A program made the position numbers and the translations under genes. Positions 27,122 through 34,527 of a stretch of 64,000 nucleotides of DNA are shown here, piece by piece (within the stretch, counting starts at the first letter, position 1; the number at the start of each line of letters is the position of its first letter). The DNA is from Clostridiales bacterium (GTDB lineage Bacteria; Bacillota; Clostridia; Lachnospirales; Lachnospiraceae), in assembly GCA_018374355.1 (NCBI GenBank), contig JAHAFI010000002.1, forward strand, positions 62,001 through 126,000. Direction: 5' to 3'. The notes beneath the pieces were generated by a model. It did no database searches. It had not been told where the DNA came from and worked only from the letters and a program-made list of their open reading frames with translations.

Positions 27122-27553
27122 ATGGCAGCAATCAGACCATGCACCGGAACGACAGCGGACTGGGAGGCGGTCAAGGACATACTGATTCTCAAAGAAAGAG
27201 AAATCGGGGTTGAAATCGACGCAGACGGTCACGCACTTATACGACAGGGAGATGGTAAAACAAAGTTTTTTGACTTGCCTATTATTGTAAACAATGCACG
27301 ATATGAGGAGATTTTGGAACTCACAGAGGGGTACATGAACACCGTGAACGATTTCTCGAAGAACATGACGGAGGCTGCGAATAGTGCGAACAGTGCAGCG
27401 TCAAAGGCATCCAGTGCAGCAGCGGAGGCGACGGCAGCAGCAACGGCGTGTGAGGGGATTGTGGACGGTCTCAACACGATGGTTGACACGGTAACGAGTA
27501 AATCATGCGTCCTCTCGATTGAGGACGGAATTTTGACGATAAGGGAGGCGTAA
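27122..27553 (+). CDS. Baseplate/tail-fibre adaptor with Mtd-like N-terminal domain
   Basis: The 143-residue protein begins IRPCTGTTADWEAVKDILIL and continues REIGVEIDADGHALIRQGDGKTKFFDLPII. This is the pattern of N-terminal fibre-attachment domains found on Mtd (the Bordetella phage DGR target) and related tail fibres. An Ala/Ser-rich helix follows and a short C-terminal strand. It ends three bases before the DGR target gene and probably attaches that receptor-binding protein to the baseplate. Confidence 0.65.
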   Translation: MAAIRPCTGTTADWEAVKDILILKEREIGVEIDADGHALIRQGDGKTKFFDLPIIVNNARYEEILELTEGYMNTVNDFSKNMTEAANSANSAASKASSAAAEATAAATACEGIVDGLNTMVDTVTSKSCVLSIEDGILTIREA

Positions 27554-27556
27554 AAG

Positions 27557-28852
27557 ATGGCAAGCGGAGACGTTATTGCAAAAGTAGCAGACAAGGAAAC
27601 ACTCGACAAGGCGTATGCGAATACAAACGCAATACTGGCAGCAGTTGGGGAAGATGTAAGAGTAAAAGGCGTAAAGCGGTACGGAATCAAAATCAATAAG
27701 AATGACGGCAATCCGGCGACACGCTGCACATATCTTTTTGACGCAGTCGGGATGACACCCGCTGCAATGAACTACACGACCGGAGCATTTGATTTCGGAG
27801 ACTGGGGAGATGTCTTTTTCGTAAAGAACAACTATCCGGCTATGGTCAAATACGACGGAACAGAGGACTATAAACTCGACCCGAACGACCACACAAAGAA
27901 AATCGACGGAACGACGGCATCTGATGTTGCAAACACATCATACGGAGGAAATGCGATGTCCGTGTTCGACGGCAGCGGTGACAAGGGGAAGATTTGGCTC
28001 TCGCAGTTTGAAATCGGGAACTATGAATATATGATAATCTCGAACGTCCAGTATGATGAATCATACAATGATGATGCGTACGTGAGAGAGGACGGGTCAC
28101 ACGCCGACAAACTGTATTATCCGATGTTCGGCGGGTCATACGACGGTACACGTATTCGTTCAATCGCAGAACAGGCTCTCATGTACAACACGAACGCAAC
28201 GACGGAAATCACGAGAGCAAAGGCGAACGGCGAAGGATGGAACATCGGCTCATGGAGCAAAAGAAACCTGTTGAACTGCATGCTGAAAATCATGTCAAAG
28301 ACAGATAATTCACAGGCAGCATTCGGACAAGGGCAGACATCTGGATATGTAGATGACGCATCACAGAACTATGGTCATTTACCAACAGGAACACTGAAAG
28401 ACAAAGGACAGTTTTTCGGGTACAACGATACCACTCACGAGGTCAAAGTGTTCTACATTGAAAAATGGTGGGGAAACCGTTGGGATAGAATCAACGGTAT
28501 GTTAATGGTAGGTGGGGAAATTCTTGCGAAAATGACACCGCCTTACAATTTGACCGGAGCGGGATTCGACAAGGTCGGAATCAAGTTTACGGGAAAAAAC
28601 AACGGCTATCAGAAAGAAACAAAATCGAGCGGATTTGGAAGAATACCGAAAACATTAGGGGGCAGCAGTTCCACATATACATGCGATTACTTTTCACATA
28701 ACGATGAAATAACTGCGGTCGCTCTTGTCGGCGGTTACTGTAACGTTGGAGCGAATTGCGGTGCGGGTTGCTTGGGTTTGAGCAATTCTGCGGGCGATGC
28801 GCACTGGAACGTCGGTGCGTCCGTTTTCTTAGAACAGCCTATCGCTGCGTAA
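27557..28852 (+). CDS. DGR target: variable receptor-binding protein
   Basis: ATG 27557 follows GGGAGGCG. The 431-residue protein ends in a variable region (residues about 386-424) that is a mutated copy of the template repeat 261 bases downstream. Relative to the template, residues change N to Y, N to V, D to G, Y to C, N to G, N to S, N to D, N to H, I to V and N to V. Framework residues such as GANCGA and SAGxAxWN are unchanged. The domain is likely a C-type-lectin fold, as in known DGR targets (inference). Its place in the tail operon points to host-receptor binding. Confidence 0.9.
   Translation: MASGDVIAKVADKETLDKAYANTNAILAAVGEDVRVKGVKRYGIKINKNDGNPATRCTYLFDAVGMTPAAMNYTTGAFDFGDWGDVFFVKNNYPAMVKYDGTEDYKLDPNDHTKKIDGTTASDVANTSYGGNAMSVFDGSGDKGKIWLSQFEIGNYEYMIISNVQYDESYNDDAYVREDGSHADKLYYPMFGGSYDGTRIRSIAEQALMYNTNATTEITRAKANGEGWNIGSWSKRNLLNCMLKIMSKTDNSQAAFGQGQTSGYVDDASQNYGHLPTGTLKDKGQFFGYNDTTHEVKVFYIEKWWGNRWDRINGMLMVGGEILAKMTPPYNLTGAGFDKVGIKFTGKNNGYQKETKSSGFGRIPKTLGGSSSTYTCDYFSHNDEITAVALVGGYCNVGANCGAGCLGLSNSAGDAHWNVGASVFLEQPIAA
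28713..28830 (+). repeat. DGR variable repeat (VR)
   Basis: These 118 bases align without gaps to the template repeat at 28974-29091 (offset 261). I count 13 mismatches, all at template adenines: nine A to G, three A to T and one A to C. All C, G and T positions match. This is the hallmark of adenine-specific mutagenic retrohoming. Confidence 0.95.
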
Positions 28853-28869
28853 GCAGCAAGGGGGAGGAA

Positions 28870-28909
28870 CGGAGGGGGAACGCCTCCGCTATTCCCGCCT
28901 TTAGGCGGG
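28870..28909 (+). promoter_or_regulatory. Two tandem hairpins downstream of VR
   Basis: CGGAGG (28870-28875) pairs with CCTCCG (28883-28888). CCCGCC (28894-28899) pairs with GGCGGG (28904-28909) around a TTTA loop. Both lie just after the target stop codon. In Bordetella phage a GC-rich hairpin or cruciform 3' of VR stimulates retrohoming, and the second hairpin is a good candidate for that role. Confidence 0.6.
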
Positions 28910-28933
28910 TGGTCGTTTTACAATAGAATATTA

Positions 28934-29164
28934 CGGGATATAGGGTGCGGTGTCGGGCGGTGTTCTCTGCTCCCTGCGGTCGCTCTTGTCGGCGGTAACT
29001 GTAACAATGGAGCGAATTGCGGTGCGGATTACTTGAATTTGAACAATTCTGCGGGCAATGCGAACTGGAACATCGGTGCGTCCAATTTCTTCTCATATCG
29101 GAGCGTTTAATCAAATGCAGCCTATATCCCGCACCACACGGTGAAAATTATTCCGGATATAGGG
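28934..29164 (+). other. TR-flanking inverted and direct repeats (putative TR RNA fold)
   Basis: CGGGATATAGG (28934-28944) upstream of TR is an exact inverted match to CCTATATCCCG (29121-29131) downstream. A third copy, CGGATATAGGG (29154-29164), can pair with the same middle element. A small CACC/GGTG hairpin lies between the last two. The TR RNA could fold into a closed loop or a local hairpin. Confidence 0.7.
28974..29091 (+). repeat. DGR template repeat (TR)
   Basis: This 118-base invariant copy lies in the noncoding gap between target and reverse transcriptase. Read in the target's frame it stays open past its end (FFSYRSV then TAA at 29110), so it looks like a duplicated target 3' end. 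Asn AAC/AAT codons are abundant, as usual in templates because they mutate without making stops. Confidence 0.95.
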
Positions 29165-29213
29165 TCGGTTGAGTAAGCGACAGCACAAAAACCGATAGGA
29201 GATAAGAAAATAA

Positions 29214-30653
29214 ATGAGAAGTTATAACAACCTATATGAACCGATGCTGCAAAACGACTACATAGTAGAATGTTTCAAAAACGCATCAAAGAAGAAAAAG
29301 AGTCGGAGCGATGTCAAGGATGTACTGGAACACCTTGACAGAGAGACGGAGACGCTCAAGACAATACTCTGCGAGGAGATATTTATTCCAGACTATCATG
29401 AGCAGAGCATTGTCAACGACGGGAGCAAACACAAGACACGGAGGATTTTGAAACCACATTACAAATACGAACAGGTTGTTCATCATTGTGCGATAGGTCA
29501 GTTCAAACAGATTGTTATGAACGGACTGTATGAGTTTTCGTGCGGGAGTATACCAGACAGGGGAGTTCATTATGGCAAGAAGTACATGCGGAAATGGCTT
29601 AATTCCTACGATGGAAAGAAAGTGTATGTCCTCAAGATGGACGTTCGCCATTTCTTTGAATCAATCAACAGGGAGATTCTGAAAGAGAAACTACGGAAAG
29701 CGATTCGTGACAGGCGATTCTTGAGACTGCTCTGCATATTCATTGAGCATGACCGGATTGCAGAGATTGTAAAAATACTGGAAGATGCTACGGTAGAAAT
29801 CACGCCGGAGGATGTCAGAGAGTTGGTGTCATGCCTTGCGTTCCACAAAGACGAGAAAACACTGGCAATCATCCAGAAAACGGGAATAACGGGCGATGAA
29901 TACGCAAAGGCAGAACAAATCGTCAGAGAGCACAGAAAAGGCGTTCCGTTGGGATATTTCACATCACAATGGTTCGGCAATTTCTATCTTAAAGTCCTCG
30001 ACCACTACATCAAGGAAAAATTGGGAGCAGAACACTACATGCGTTACATGGACGACATGGTCATCTTAGGAAAGAGCAAAAAGAAACTGCACCGGATGCG
30101 TGAGGAGATTGCAAGGTATTTGAAAGCCGAACTCGACCTTGAGTTAAAAGGCGACTGGCAGGTGTTTAGATTTGAGTATGTCGATAAAAACGAGCAGGTC
30201 AGAGGGAGGATGCTTGATTTCATGGGATTTCAATTTCATCATGACCGGACGACCATTCGGAAAACGACAATCGGGAGCGCAAGAAAGAAAGCCTATCACA
30301 TCGCAAAGAACGAAAAAATATCATGGTACAACGCCACCGTCATGTTGTCATATTTAGGATGGTTCAAGCACACAGACACCTATGAGTATTATTTGAAATA
30401 TATCAAACCGAATGTGAATGTGAAGAAACTCAAAAGGATAGTTTCAAAACACAGCAGAAAGGAACTGGAAAAGTTGACATGCGGATATTGCACGAAAGGG
30501 CATGGAGACGCAAGGTCGAATTATCATTGTTGGGGCGGGTTTTGGAAACCGATTGATGGAGAGACAGCCGATATACCAAACAGCGAGAAACAATGTTATA
30601 ATTGTAAATTTTCAATTTTTAACGCACAAAAATCGAAAGGAGCAGGGGCATGA
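29214..30653 (+). CDS. DGR reverse transcriptase
   Basis: The 479-residue protein has RT motif 3 at LKMDVRHFFESI (residues 140-151), LGYFTSQ (246-252) in place of the QGxxxSP of other RTs, which is diagnostic for DGR enzymes, the catalytic YMDD (278-281), and FMGF (336-339). Typical DGR RTs are about 330-420 residues. This one has an extra helical stretch of roughly 45 residues between motifs 3 and 4 (about 180-238). Its C-terminal extension has Cys and His in CGYC, HCW and CYNC (423-464), likely a zinc site. No Avd gene is seen. It copies the TR RNA with adenine errors. Confidence 0.93.
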   Translation: MRSYNNLYEPMLQNDYIVECFKNASKKKKSRSDVKDVLEHLDRETETLKTILCEEIFIPDYHEQSIVNDGSKHKTRRILKPHYKYEQVVHHCAIGQFKQIVMNGLYEFSCGSIPDRGVHYGKKYMRKWLNSYDGKKVYVLKMDVRHFFESINREILKEKLRKAIRDRRFLRLLCIFIEHDRIAEIVKILEDATVEITPEDVRELVSCLAFHKDEKTLAIIQKTGITGDEYAKAEQIVREHRKGVPLGYFTSQWFGNFYLKVLDHYIKEKLGAEHYMRYMDDMVILGKSKKKLHRMREEIARYLKAELDLELKGDWQVFRFEYVDKNEQVRGRMLDFMGFQFHHDRTTIRKTTIGSARKKAYHIAKNEKISWYNATVMLSYLGWFKHTDTYEYYLKYIKPNVNVKKLKRIVSKHSRKELEKLTCGYCTKGHGDARSNYHCWGGFWKPIDGETADIPNSEKQCYNCKFSIFNAQKSKGAGA

Positions 30654-30973
30654 AAGAATGGAAGTTGCAGCAGGGAACGCAGGAGGAACGTCCGGAGGAG
30701 ATAGACCGGACATCATCGCCGACGACTGTGTATCTGCGTAGAAACATAACGCAGGTAGAAAGAGCGGTTGAGGGCGAATCCGGAGAGCAGACGGTGAAAG
30801 AATGGCAGTATGAGGAACAGGAAATGACAGTCGAAGAATATGAGCAGATGCTGCTCATGCAGCAGGTTGTGTCAAAACAGACAGAGGGAATTGTTGAATC
30901 AGTGACACAGTTTCAGAAAGAGGCGGTCATTGACGAGTACACAGAACAGTTGATTGAGGAGGGTCTGATTTAA
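30650..30973 (+). CDS. Hypothetical tail-region protein (107 aa)
   Basis: The start overlaps the RT stop by ATGA, so the two are coupled. The acidic product (EEYEQMLLMQQVVSKQTEGIV) resembles small proteins found beside XkdX-like genes in phage tail-fibre regions. I considered an Avd-like DGR accessory but saw no support beyond its place. Confidence 0.6.
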   Translation: MKEWKLQQGTQEERPEEIDRTSSPTTVYLRRNITQVERAVEGESGEQTVKEWQYEEQEMTVEEYEQMLLMQQVVSKQTEGIVESVTQFQKEAVIDEYTEQLIEEGLI

Positions 30974-31113
30974 TGAAAATGTTAGTTGAAAGCCTTAAAC
31001 GGTTATACACAAAAGGAACTCTCACAAAGGAACAGATTGCAGAGAGGGTCGAAAAGAACAGTATTTCAGCGGAGGAATACGAATACATCACAGGCGAGGT
31101 GTATGATGCATGA
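30973..31113 (+). CDS. XkdX-like phage microprotein (46 aa)
   Basis: The start overlaps the previous stop (TAATG) and the end overlaps the next start (ATGA). The sequence ESLKRLYTKGTLTKEQIAERV then ITAEEY-like ISAEEYEYITGE matches the XkdX family of small proteins between tail fibre and holin genes. The family's function is not known. Confidence 0.8.
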   Translation: MKMLVESLKRLYTKGTLTKEQIAERVEKNSISAEEYEYITGEVYDA

Positions 31114-31349
31114 CACCGCTTGAAATAATTGCACGAATGTGTGATGTGACGAACAGTCTGTCAGACATCGTGAAAAAGCAGCAGGAAGTAATTGAACGCT
31201 CAAAGATTGAGGAGGAGGTCAAAGAAGAACTCCGGAGGATGGTGAAAGAGACAGACAGGGAACTGGATGTCATCGAGTACCATTCGAGGAGATATTGCGA
31301 CACGGACGATGTCGGAGCGTTCGGAAAGGAGCAGCTGAGTGACGATTGA
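31110..31349 (+). CDS. Hypothetical protein (79 aa)
   Basis: This helical charged protein (IVKKQQEVIERSKIEEEVKEEL) is coupled by overlap to both neighbours. It is probably part of the tail-to-lysis transition. No family recognised. Confidence 0.55.
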   Translation: MTPLEIIARMCDVTNSLSDIVKKQQEVIERSKIEEEVKEELRRMVKETDRELDVIEYHSRRYCDTDDVGAFGKEQLSDD

Positions 31350-31641
31350 ACTCTCATTGTTATTGTCCGGAATCTCAGTGGCATTTGCAGTCTATTTTGG
31401 AATTGCGAACAAGCGTCGCAATGAAAGAAAAGACACAGAGCAGCAGACGGAGGAACGGGCAACAACAAACACAATCATGATGGCGAAACTGGAGAACATC
31501 GCAGACGATGTCAAGGACATTAAACGGGAAAACAGAGATTTCCGTGAGGAGATGTCGAATCTGCGTGAGCGTGTTGCAAAGGTGGAATCATCATTGAAAT
31601 CCTATCACAAGAGACTGGACGGAACAGCAACCGACCAATAA
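31339..31641 (+). CDS. XhlA/hemolysin-like membrane protein (100 aa)
   Basis: It has one N-terminal membrane segment (LSLLLSGISVAFAVYFGIA) followed by a coiled coil (IADDVKDIKRENRDFREEMSN). This layout is shared with XhlA-type lysis accessory proteins placed before holins. It overlaps the previous gene by 11 bases. Confidence 0.6.
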   Translation: MTIELSLLLSGISVAFAVYFGIANKRRNERKDTEQQTEERATTNTIMMAKLENIADDVKDIKRENRDFREEMSNLRERVAKVESSLKSYHKRLDGTATDQ

Positions 31642-31689
31642 CAGGAGGGCGGGAACAGGCAGGAATCAACGCACAGTAGGAGGCAACAA

Positions 31690-32049
31690 ATGAATAGAAA
31701 CAGGATGACGAAAGCAGAGCGTCGCAGTTATATCCGGCATAAAAAGAAAATTCACAGGATAGAGCAACGGGCAGCAAAGCGAAAAAACAAAGTCTCCGGT
31801 CAGTTCATGAATCGTGTTGTTATCTGTATGATTCTTGCAGCATTTATTTTTACAGTTGTAATGATAATTGTGTTTGTGAGAGTAAGACAAGAACCGTCAA
31901 CTCTGATAGAAAATGTATTCCGTTTTCTGTCGGTAGAGGGAGGAGCACTGGCACTCATAAAGTCAGTAAAGACGATTACAAAGAAAAATTCAGATAAACA
32001 GCACGAGAGCGAACCGGATGACACCTATAATGAGGAGACACAGGGATGA
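31690..32049 (+). CDS. Small membrane protein in lysis cassette (119 aa)
   Basis: A very basic N-terminus (RNRMTKAERRSYIRHKKK) precedes a strong membrane segment (VVICMILAAFIFTVVMIIVF) and a possible second weak one (VEGGALALIKSVKTI). It overlaps the holin gene by four bases. It may be a second holin, antiholin or regulator of lysis timing. Confidence 0.55.
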   Translation: MNRNRMTKAERRSYIRHKKKIHRIEQRAAKRKNKVSGQFMNRVVICMILAAFIFTVVMIIVFVRVRQEPSTLIENVFRFLSVEGGALALIKSVKTITKKNSDKQHESEPDDTYNEETQG

Positions 32050-32405
32050 AATTCATTACAGAAAACTGGTTTGTTATCGTAGCATTAGCAGCAATGGGAG
32101 GTTCAATCGGGTACGCAATTTATACTTTTTGCAAAATGCCATCCGAAAAACAGTTGAGCAAGGTCAGAGAGTGGCTCTTGTATGCAGTCACCACAGCAGA
32201 AAAGGAACTGGGAGCAGGAACAGGAAAAATCAAACTGCGGTATGTATACGATATGTTTGTGGCGAGATTTGACTGGCTTGCAAAAGTCATCACGTTCGAT
32301 ATGTTCAGCATGATGGTGGATGACGCTCTGGAGCAGATGAGAACAATGCTTGAAGAAAATGAGGCAGCGAAGAAATTTGTGCTAGGCAAGGTAGATGAAA
32401 ATTAA
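32046..32405 (+). CDS. Phage holin, LL-H type
   Basis: One N-terminal membrane helix (WFVIVALAAMGGSIGYAIYTF) is followed by KVREWLLYAVTTAEKELGAGTGKIKLRYVYDMFVARFDWLAKVITF. This is the characteristic pattern of LL-H family holins in Firmicute phages. It would release or trigger the endolysin encoded 36 bases downstream. Confidence 0.8.
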   Translation: MKFITENWFVIVALAAMGGSIGYAIYTFCKMPSEKQLSKVREWLLYAVTTAEKELGAGTGKIKLRYVYDMFVARFDWLAKVITFDMFSMMVDDALEQMRTMLEENEAAKKFVLGKVDEN

Positions 32406-32441
32406 TAAACGTAGCGGTCAAAGAAAAACGGAGGAAAAAGT

Positions 32442-33473
32442 ATGAGTATTTCAAATTGCGGACATGACGAAAGAAGTAAATACAACGGGGGAAAAGCAGG
32501 AGACCAGACGGGAGGAGAATGGGCGGTCATTAACTGGTATAACAGACCGTGGAAATGCGTCCTCCGGCATCCGGACGCAAAAGTCCGGAAAATGATTGCG
32601 GACATGGCAAGGGCAGCAGCGAAGAACAACTTTGTCGGCTATGACCAGTCGCAGCGTTATACTTTTTGGGAGCATTTAAAAGCAAGTGAATATAAACCGG
32701 AAAAAATCACGATTGCTTGCGAGGCTGATTGTAGTTCTGGGGTAGCTGCCATTGTCAAAGCGACAGGTTATCGGCTGAACATCCAGAAATTAAAAGATGT
32801 GAGCATCTATCTTTACACCGGAAATATGCGGGCAGGTTTCGAGACAGCAGGATTCGAGGTGCTCACAGAGAGCAAATATCTGACATCAGATGCGTACTTG
32901 CTTGAGGGAGATATTATCTTGAATGATTCCGCTCATGTAGCGACGAATTTGACTAATGGGTCAAAGACATCGGGAGGAACAACGTCAAAGGGGTACTTGT
33001 CAAAGGGTGACACAGGAACAGCAGTCAAAAACATGCAGAGAAAGCTGATTGCATGTGGTTATTCATGTGGCAGCAGCGGAGCAGACGGAGATTTCGGCAA
33101 TGACACACTGGCAGCAGTGAAAAAATTCCAAAAAGACAACGGACTGACAGTTGACGGATATTTCGGAGAGAAGTCAAAAGAAAAACTTGAAAACATCTAC
33201 AACGCAAAGAGCAATCCTGCATCCGGAGGAACAGAAAAAGTCGAATCAGCAAAGAGTTTTAATAAAACACTGGCGGGAACGTACAAAGTGACTGCGTCAG
33301 CTTTGAATTTAAGAACCGGAGCGGGAGAATCGAAGAAAATCATTAGAGCGATGAAGAACGGGGAGACGGTGCAGTGTTACGGATATTACACAACGGTTTC
33401 CGGAACAAGATGGCTCTATATTGTACATGACGGGCAGACAGGATTTGCATCAGAAGAATATCTCAAAAAATAG
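32442..33473 (+). CDS. Modular endolysin (peptidase/amidase + PG-binding + SH3)
   Basis: The 343-residue protein has an N-terminal NlpC/P60-like catalytic domain (CEADCSSGVAAIVKATGY with the catalytic Cys, later DIILNDSAHVA with the His). Next comes a PG_binding_1 domain (SKGDTGTAVKNMQRKLIACG, DGDFGNDTLAAVKKFQKDNG) and a bacterial SH3 domain (ASALNLRTGAGESKKIIRAM, then GFASEEYLKK). It lacks a signal peptide, so it depends on the holin. Confidence 0.88.
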   Translation: MSISNCGHDERSKYNGGKAGDQTGGEWAVINWYNRPWKCVLRHPDAKVRKMIADMARAAAKNNFVGYDQSQRYTFWEHLKASEYKPEKITIACEADCSSGVAAIVKATGYRLNIQKLKDVSIYLYTGNMRAGFETAGFEVLTESKYLTSDAYLLEGDIILNDSAHVATNLTNGSKTSGGTTSKGYLSKGDTGTAVKNMQRKLIACGYSCGSSGADGDFGNDTLAAVKKFQKDNGLTVDGYFGEKSKEKLENIYNAKSNPASGGTEKVESAKSFNKTLAGTYKVTASALNLRTGAGESKKIIRAMKNGETVQCYGYYTTVSGTRWLYIVHDGQTGFASEEYLKK

Positions 33474-33485
33474 GAGGGCGAGAAG

Positions 33486-34232
33486 ATGTTATATTATTTA
33501 GGTAAAGGAGCAGAACTCAAAAAAGAGGATTGCAAAGAATACAAAACACTGGACGGAGCAAAAAGAGCATGGGAAAAAGCGGTCAACGCAGGAGATGCGG
33601 AGGTCTCCGTGTGGGATGAAAATGGAACATTGATTGTAGGAATGACAGACGATGTTCCGGAGGGGGCATTGCAAACGAATCCGGATGGGAGCGTCAATGC
33701 ATACGATGCAGACGGAAACAAGGTCGGCACGGTGGACGCAGCAACAGTCGCAGCAGTGACAGGAAACACAGAAACGAGCGACGGGCAGCAGAACAACGAA
33801 GGAGACGCAGGAGCGTCCTCAGAGGGCGAAAACGGTGACAAGCAAGAGAATGTGTCACATGAACAGGAAAACGGGCAGAATGAGGCGAATACGCAGCCAC
33901 AGCAGGGAACAACAGCAGGAGTAGAACGCAAAGAACAGAACGACATAGTGGAATCCGGAGATGGTGACGACAAACAGCAGGAGGATGTGTCTGAATCTGA
34001 CACGGCAATTGTTCCGCAGGGGAAAATGAAAGTGACGGTAATTTGCGACGGAACGCTCAATCTGCGACGTTCACCAAACTGGGGAAATGGAAACGTCTGC
34101 GGACGTGCATCAAGAGGACAGTCATATTATGTGAAAGAGATTCACACGGTAGACGGAAAGAAGATTGTCAGAACCATCGACGACCTGTATTTGTCCGGAG
34201 CGTCAGAACACGTTCAGTTTGAGCAGCTTTAA
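33486..34232 (+). CDS. SH3-domain cell-wall protein with low-complexity linker
   Basis: The 248-residue protein starts with a small alpha/beta domain (YLGKGAELKKEDCKEYKTL). A Gln/Glu/Asn-rich linker of about 90 residues follows, then an SH3-like domain (KVTVICDGTLNLRRSPNWGNG). It is the last gene of the prophage's lysis end. It may be a lysis accessory or a lysogenic-conversion cell-wall protein. Confidence 0.65.
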   Translation: MLYYLGKGAELKKEDCKEYKTLDGAKRAWEKAVNAGDAEVSVWDENGTLIVGMTDDVPEGALQTNPDGSVNAYDADGNKVGTVDAATVAAVTGNTETSDGQQNNEGDAGASSEGENGDKQENVSHEQENGQNEANTQPQQGTTAGVERKEQNDIVESGDGDDKQQEDVSESDTAIVPQGKMKVTVICDGTLNLRRSPNWGNGNVCGRASRGQSYYVKEIHTVDGKKIVRTIDDLYLSGASEHVQFEQL

Positions 34233-34253
34233 AATCACAATGCTAATGATTTT
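34231..34253 (+). terminator. Weak hairpin after the last prophage gene
   Basis: AAAATCA (34231-34237) pairs with TGATTTT (34247-34253). The stem is AT-rich and the T-run is inside it, so it is at best a weak terminator for the late operon. Confidence 0.35.
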
Positions 34254-34353
34254 ATGATACAATGAAACAGAACGGGAAAGTATGCGAAAGTGCGGATAAC
34301 TAACTGGTAACTGACAAATGGACGGGAAATGCCCCAAAATCAAGGTCGGGAAC

Positions 34354-34370
34354 TATCCAAACGATAATTC
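34354..34370 (+). repeat. Putative attachment core, left copy
   Basis: TATCCAAACGATAATTC is repeated exactly at 43297-43313. The two copies bound the satellite element. This copy lies 122 bases after the last gene of the upstream prophage, so it may also serve as that prophage's right attachment site. Confidence 0.65.
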
Positions 34371-34403
34371 TACGGTTATCAAAGCACACAGAAACACTGT
34401 AAA

Positions 34404-34468
34404 TTCAGCGTGTTCAGTCTTGTACATCTTGCACAATATATGTACCGCTTCTTACACGTTGCTTACAG
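34404..34468 (+). repeat. Putative integrase arm sites, left end
   Basis: TTCAGCGTGTTCA (34404-34416) and a 21-base segment at 34448-34468 (begins CTTCTTACACG, ends TTGCTTACAG) both recur at the other end of the element (43145-43157 with one change; 43237-43257 exactly). They lie inside the 17-bp core copies and next to the integrase gene. Confidence 0.55.
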
Positions 34469-34495
34469 GTTGCTTACAAAGAGAATTACAAAATA

Positions 34496-34527
34496 CCCCG
34501 GAAGAAAATCTTCCGGGGGTTTCTTTT
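34496..34527. terminator. Bidirectional terminator beside integrase
   Basis: CCCCGGAAG (34496-34504) pairs with CTTCCGGGG (34510-34518) and is followed by a T-rich tract on the + strand. On the - strand it closes the integrase transcript with a weaker T-run. Confidence 0.75.

Noticed and set aside
30650..30973. Avd accessory protein of the DGR
   Set aside because: It is coupled to RT and about the right size, but the acidic sequence resembles small tail-region proteins next to XkdX and shows no basic four-helix bundle pattern.
25639..33480. Additional VR copies or second DGR target
   Set aside because: I looked for the GCGAATTGCGGTGCG core of VR/TR in the window and saw only the two copies described.
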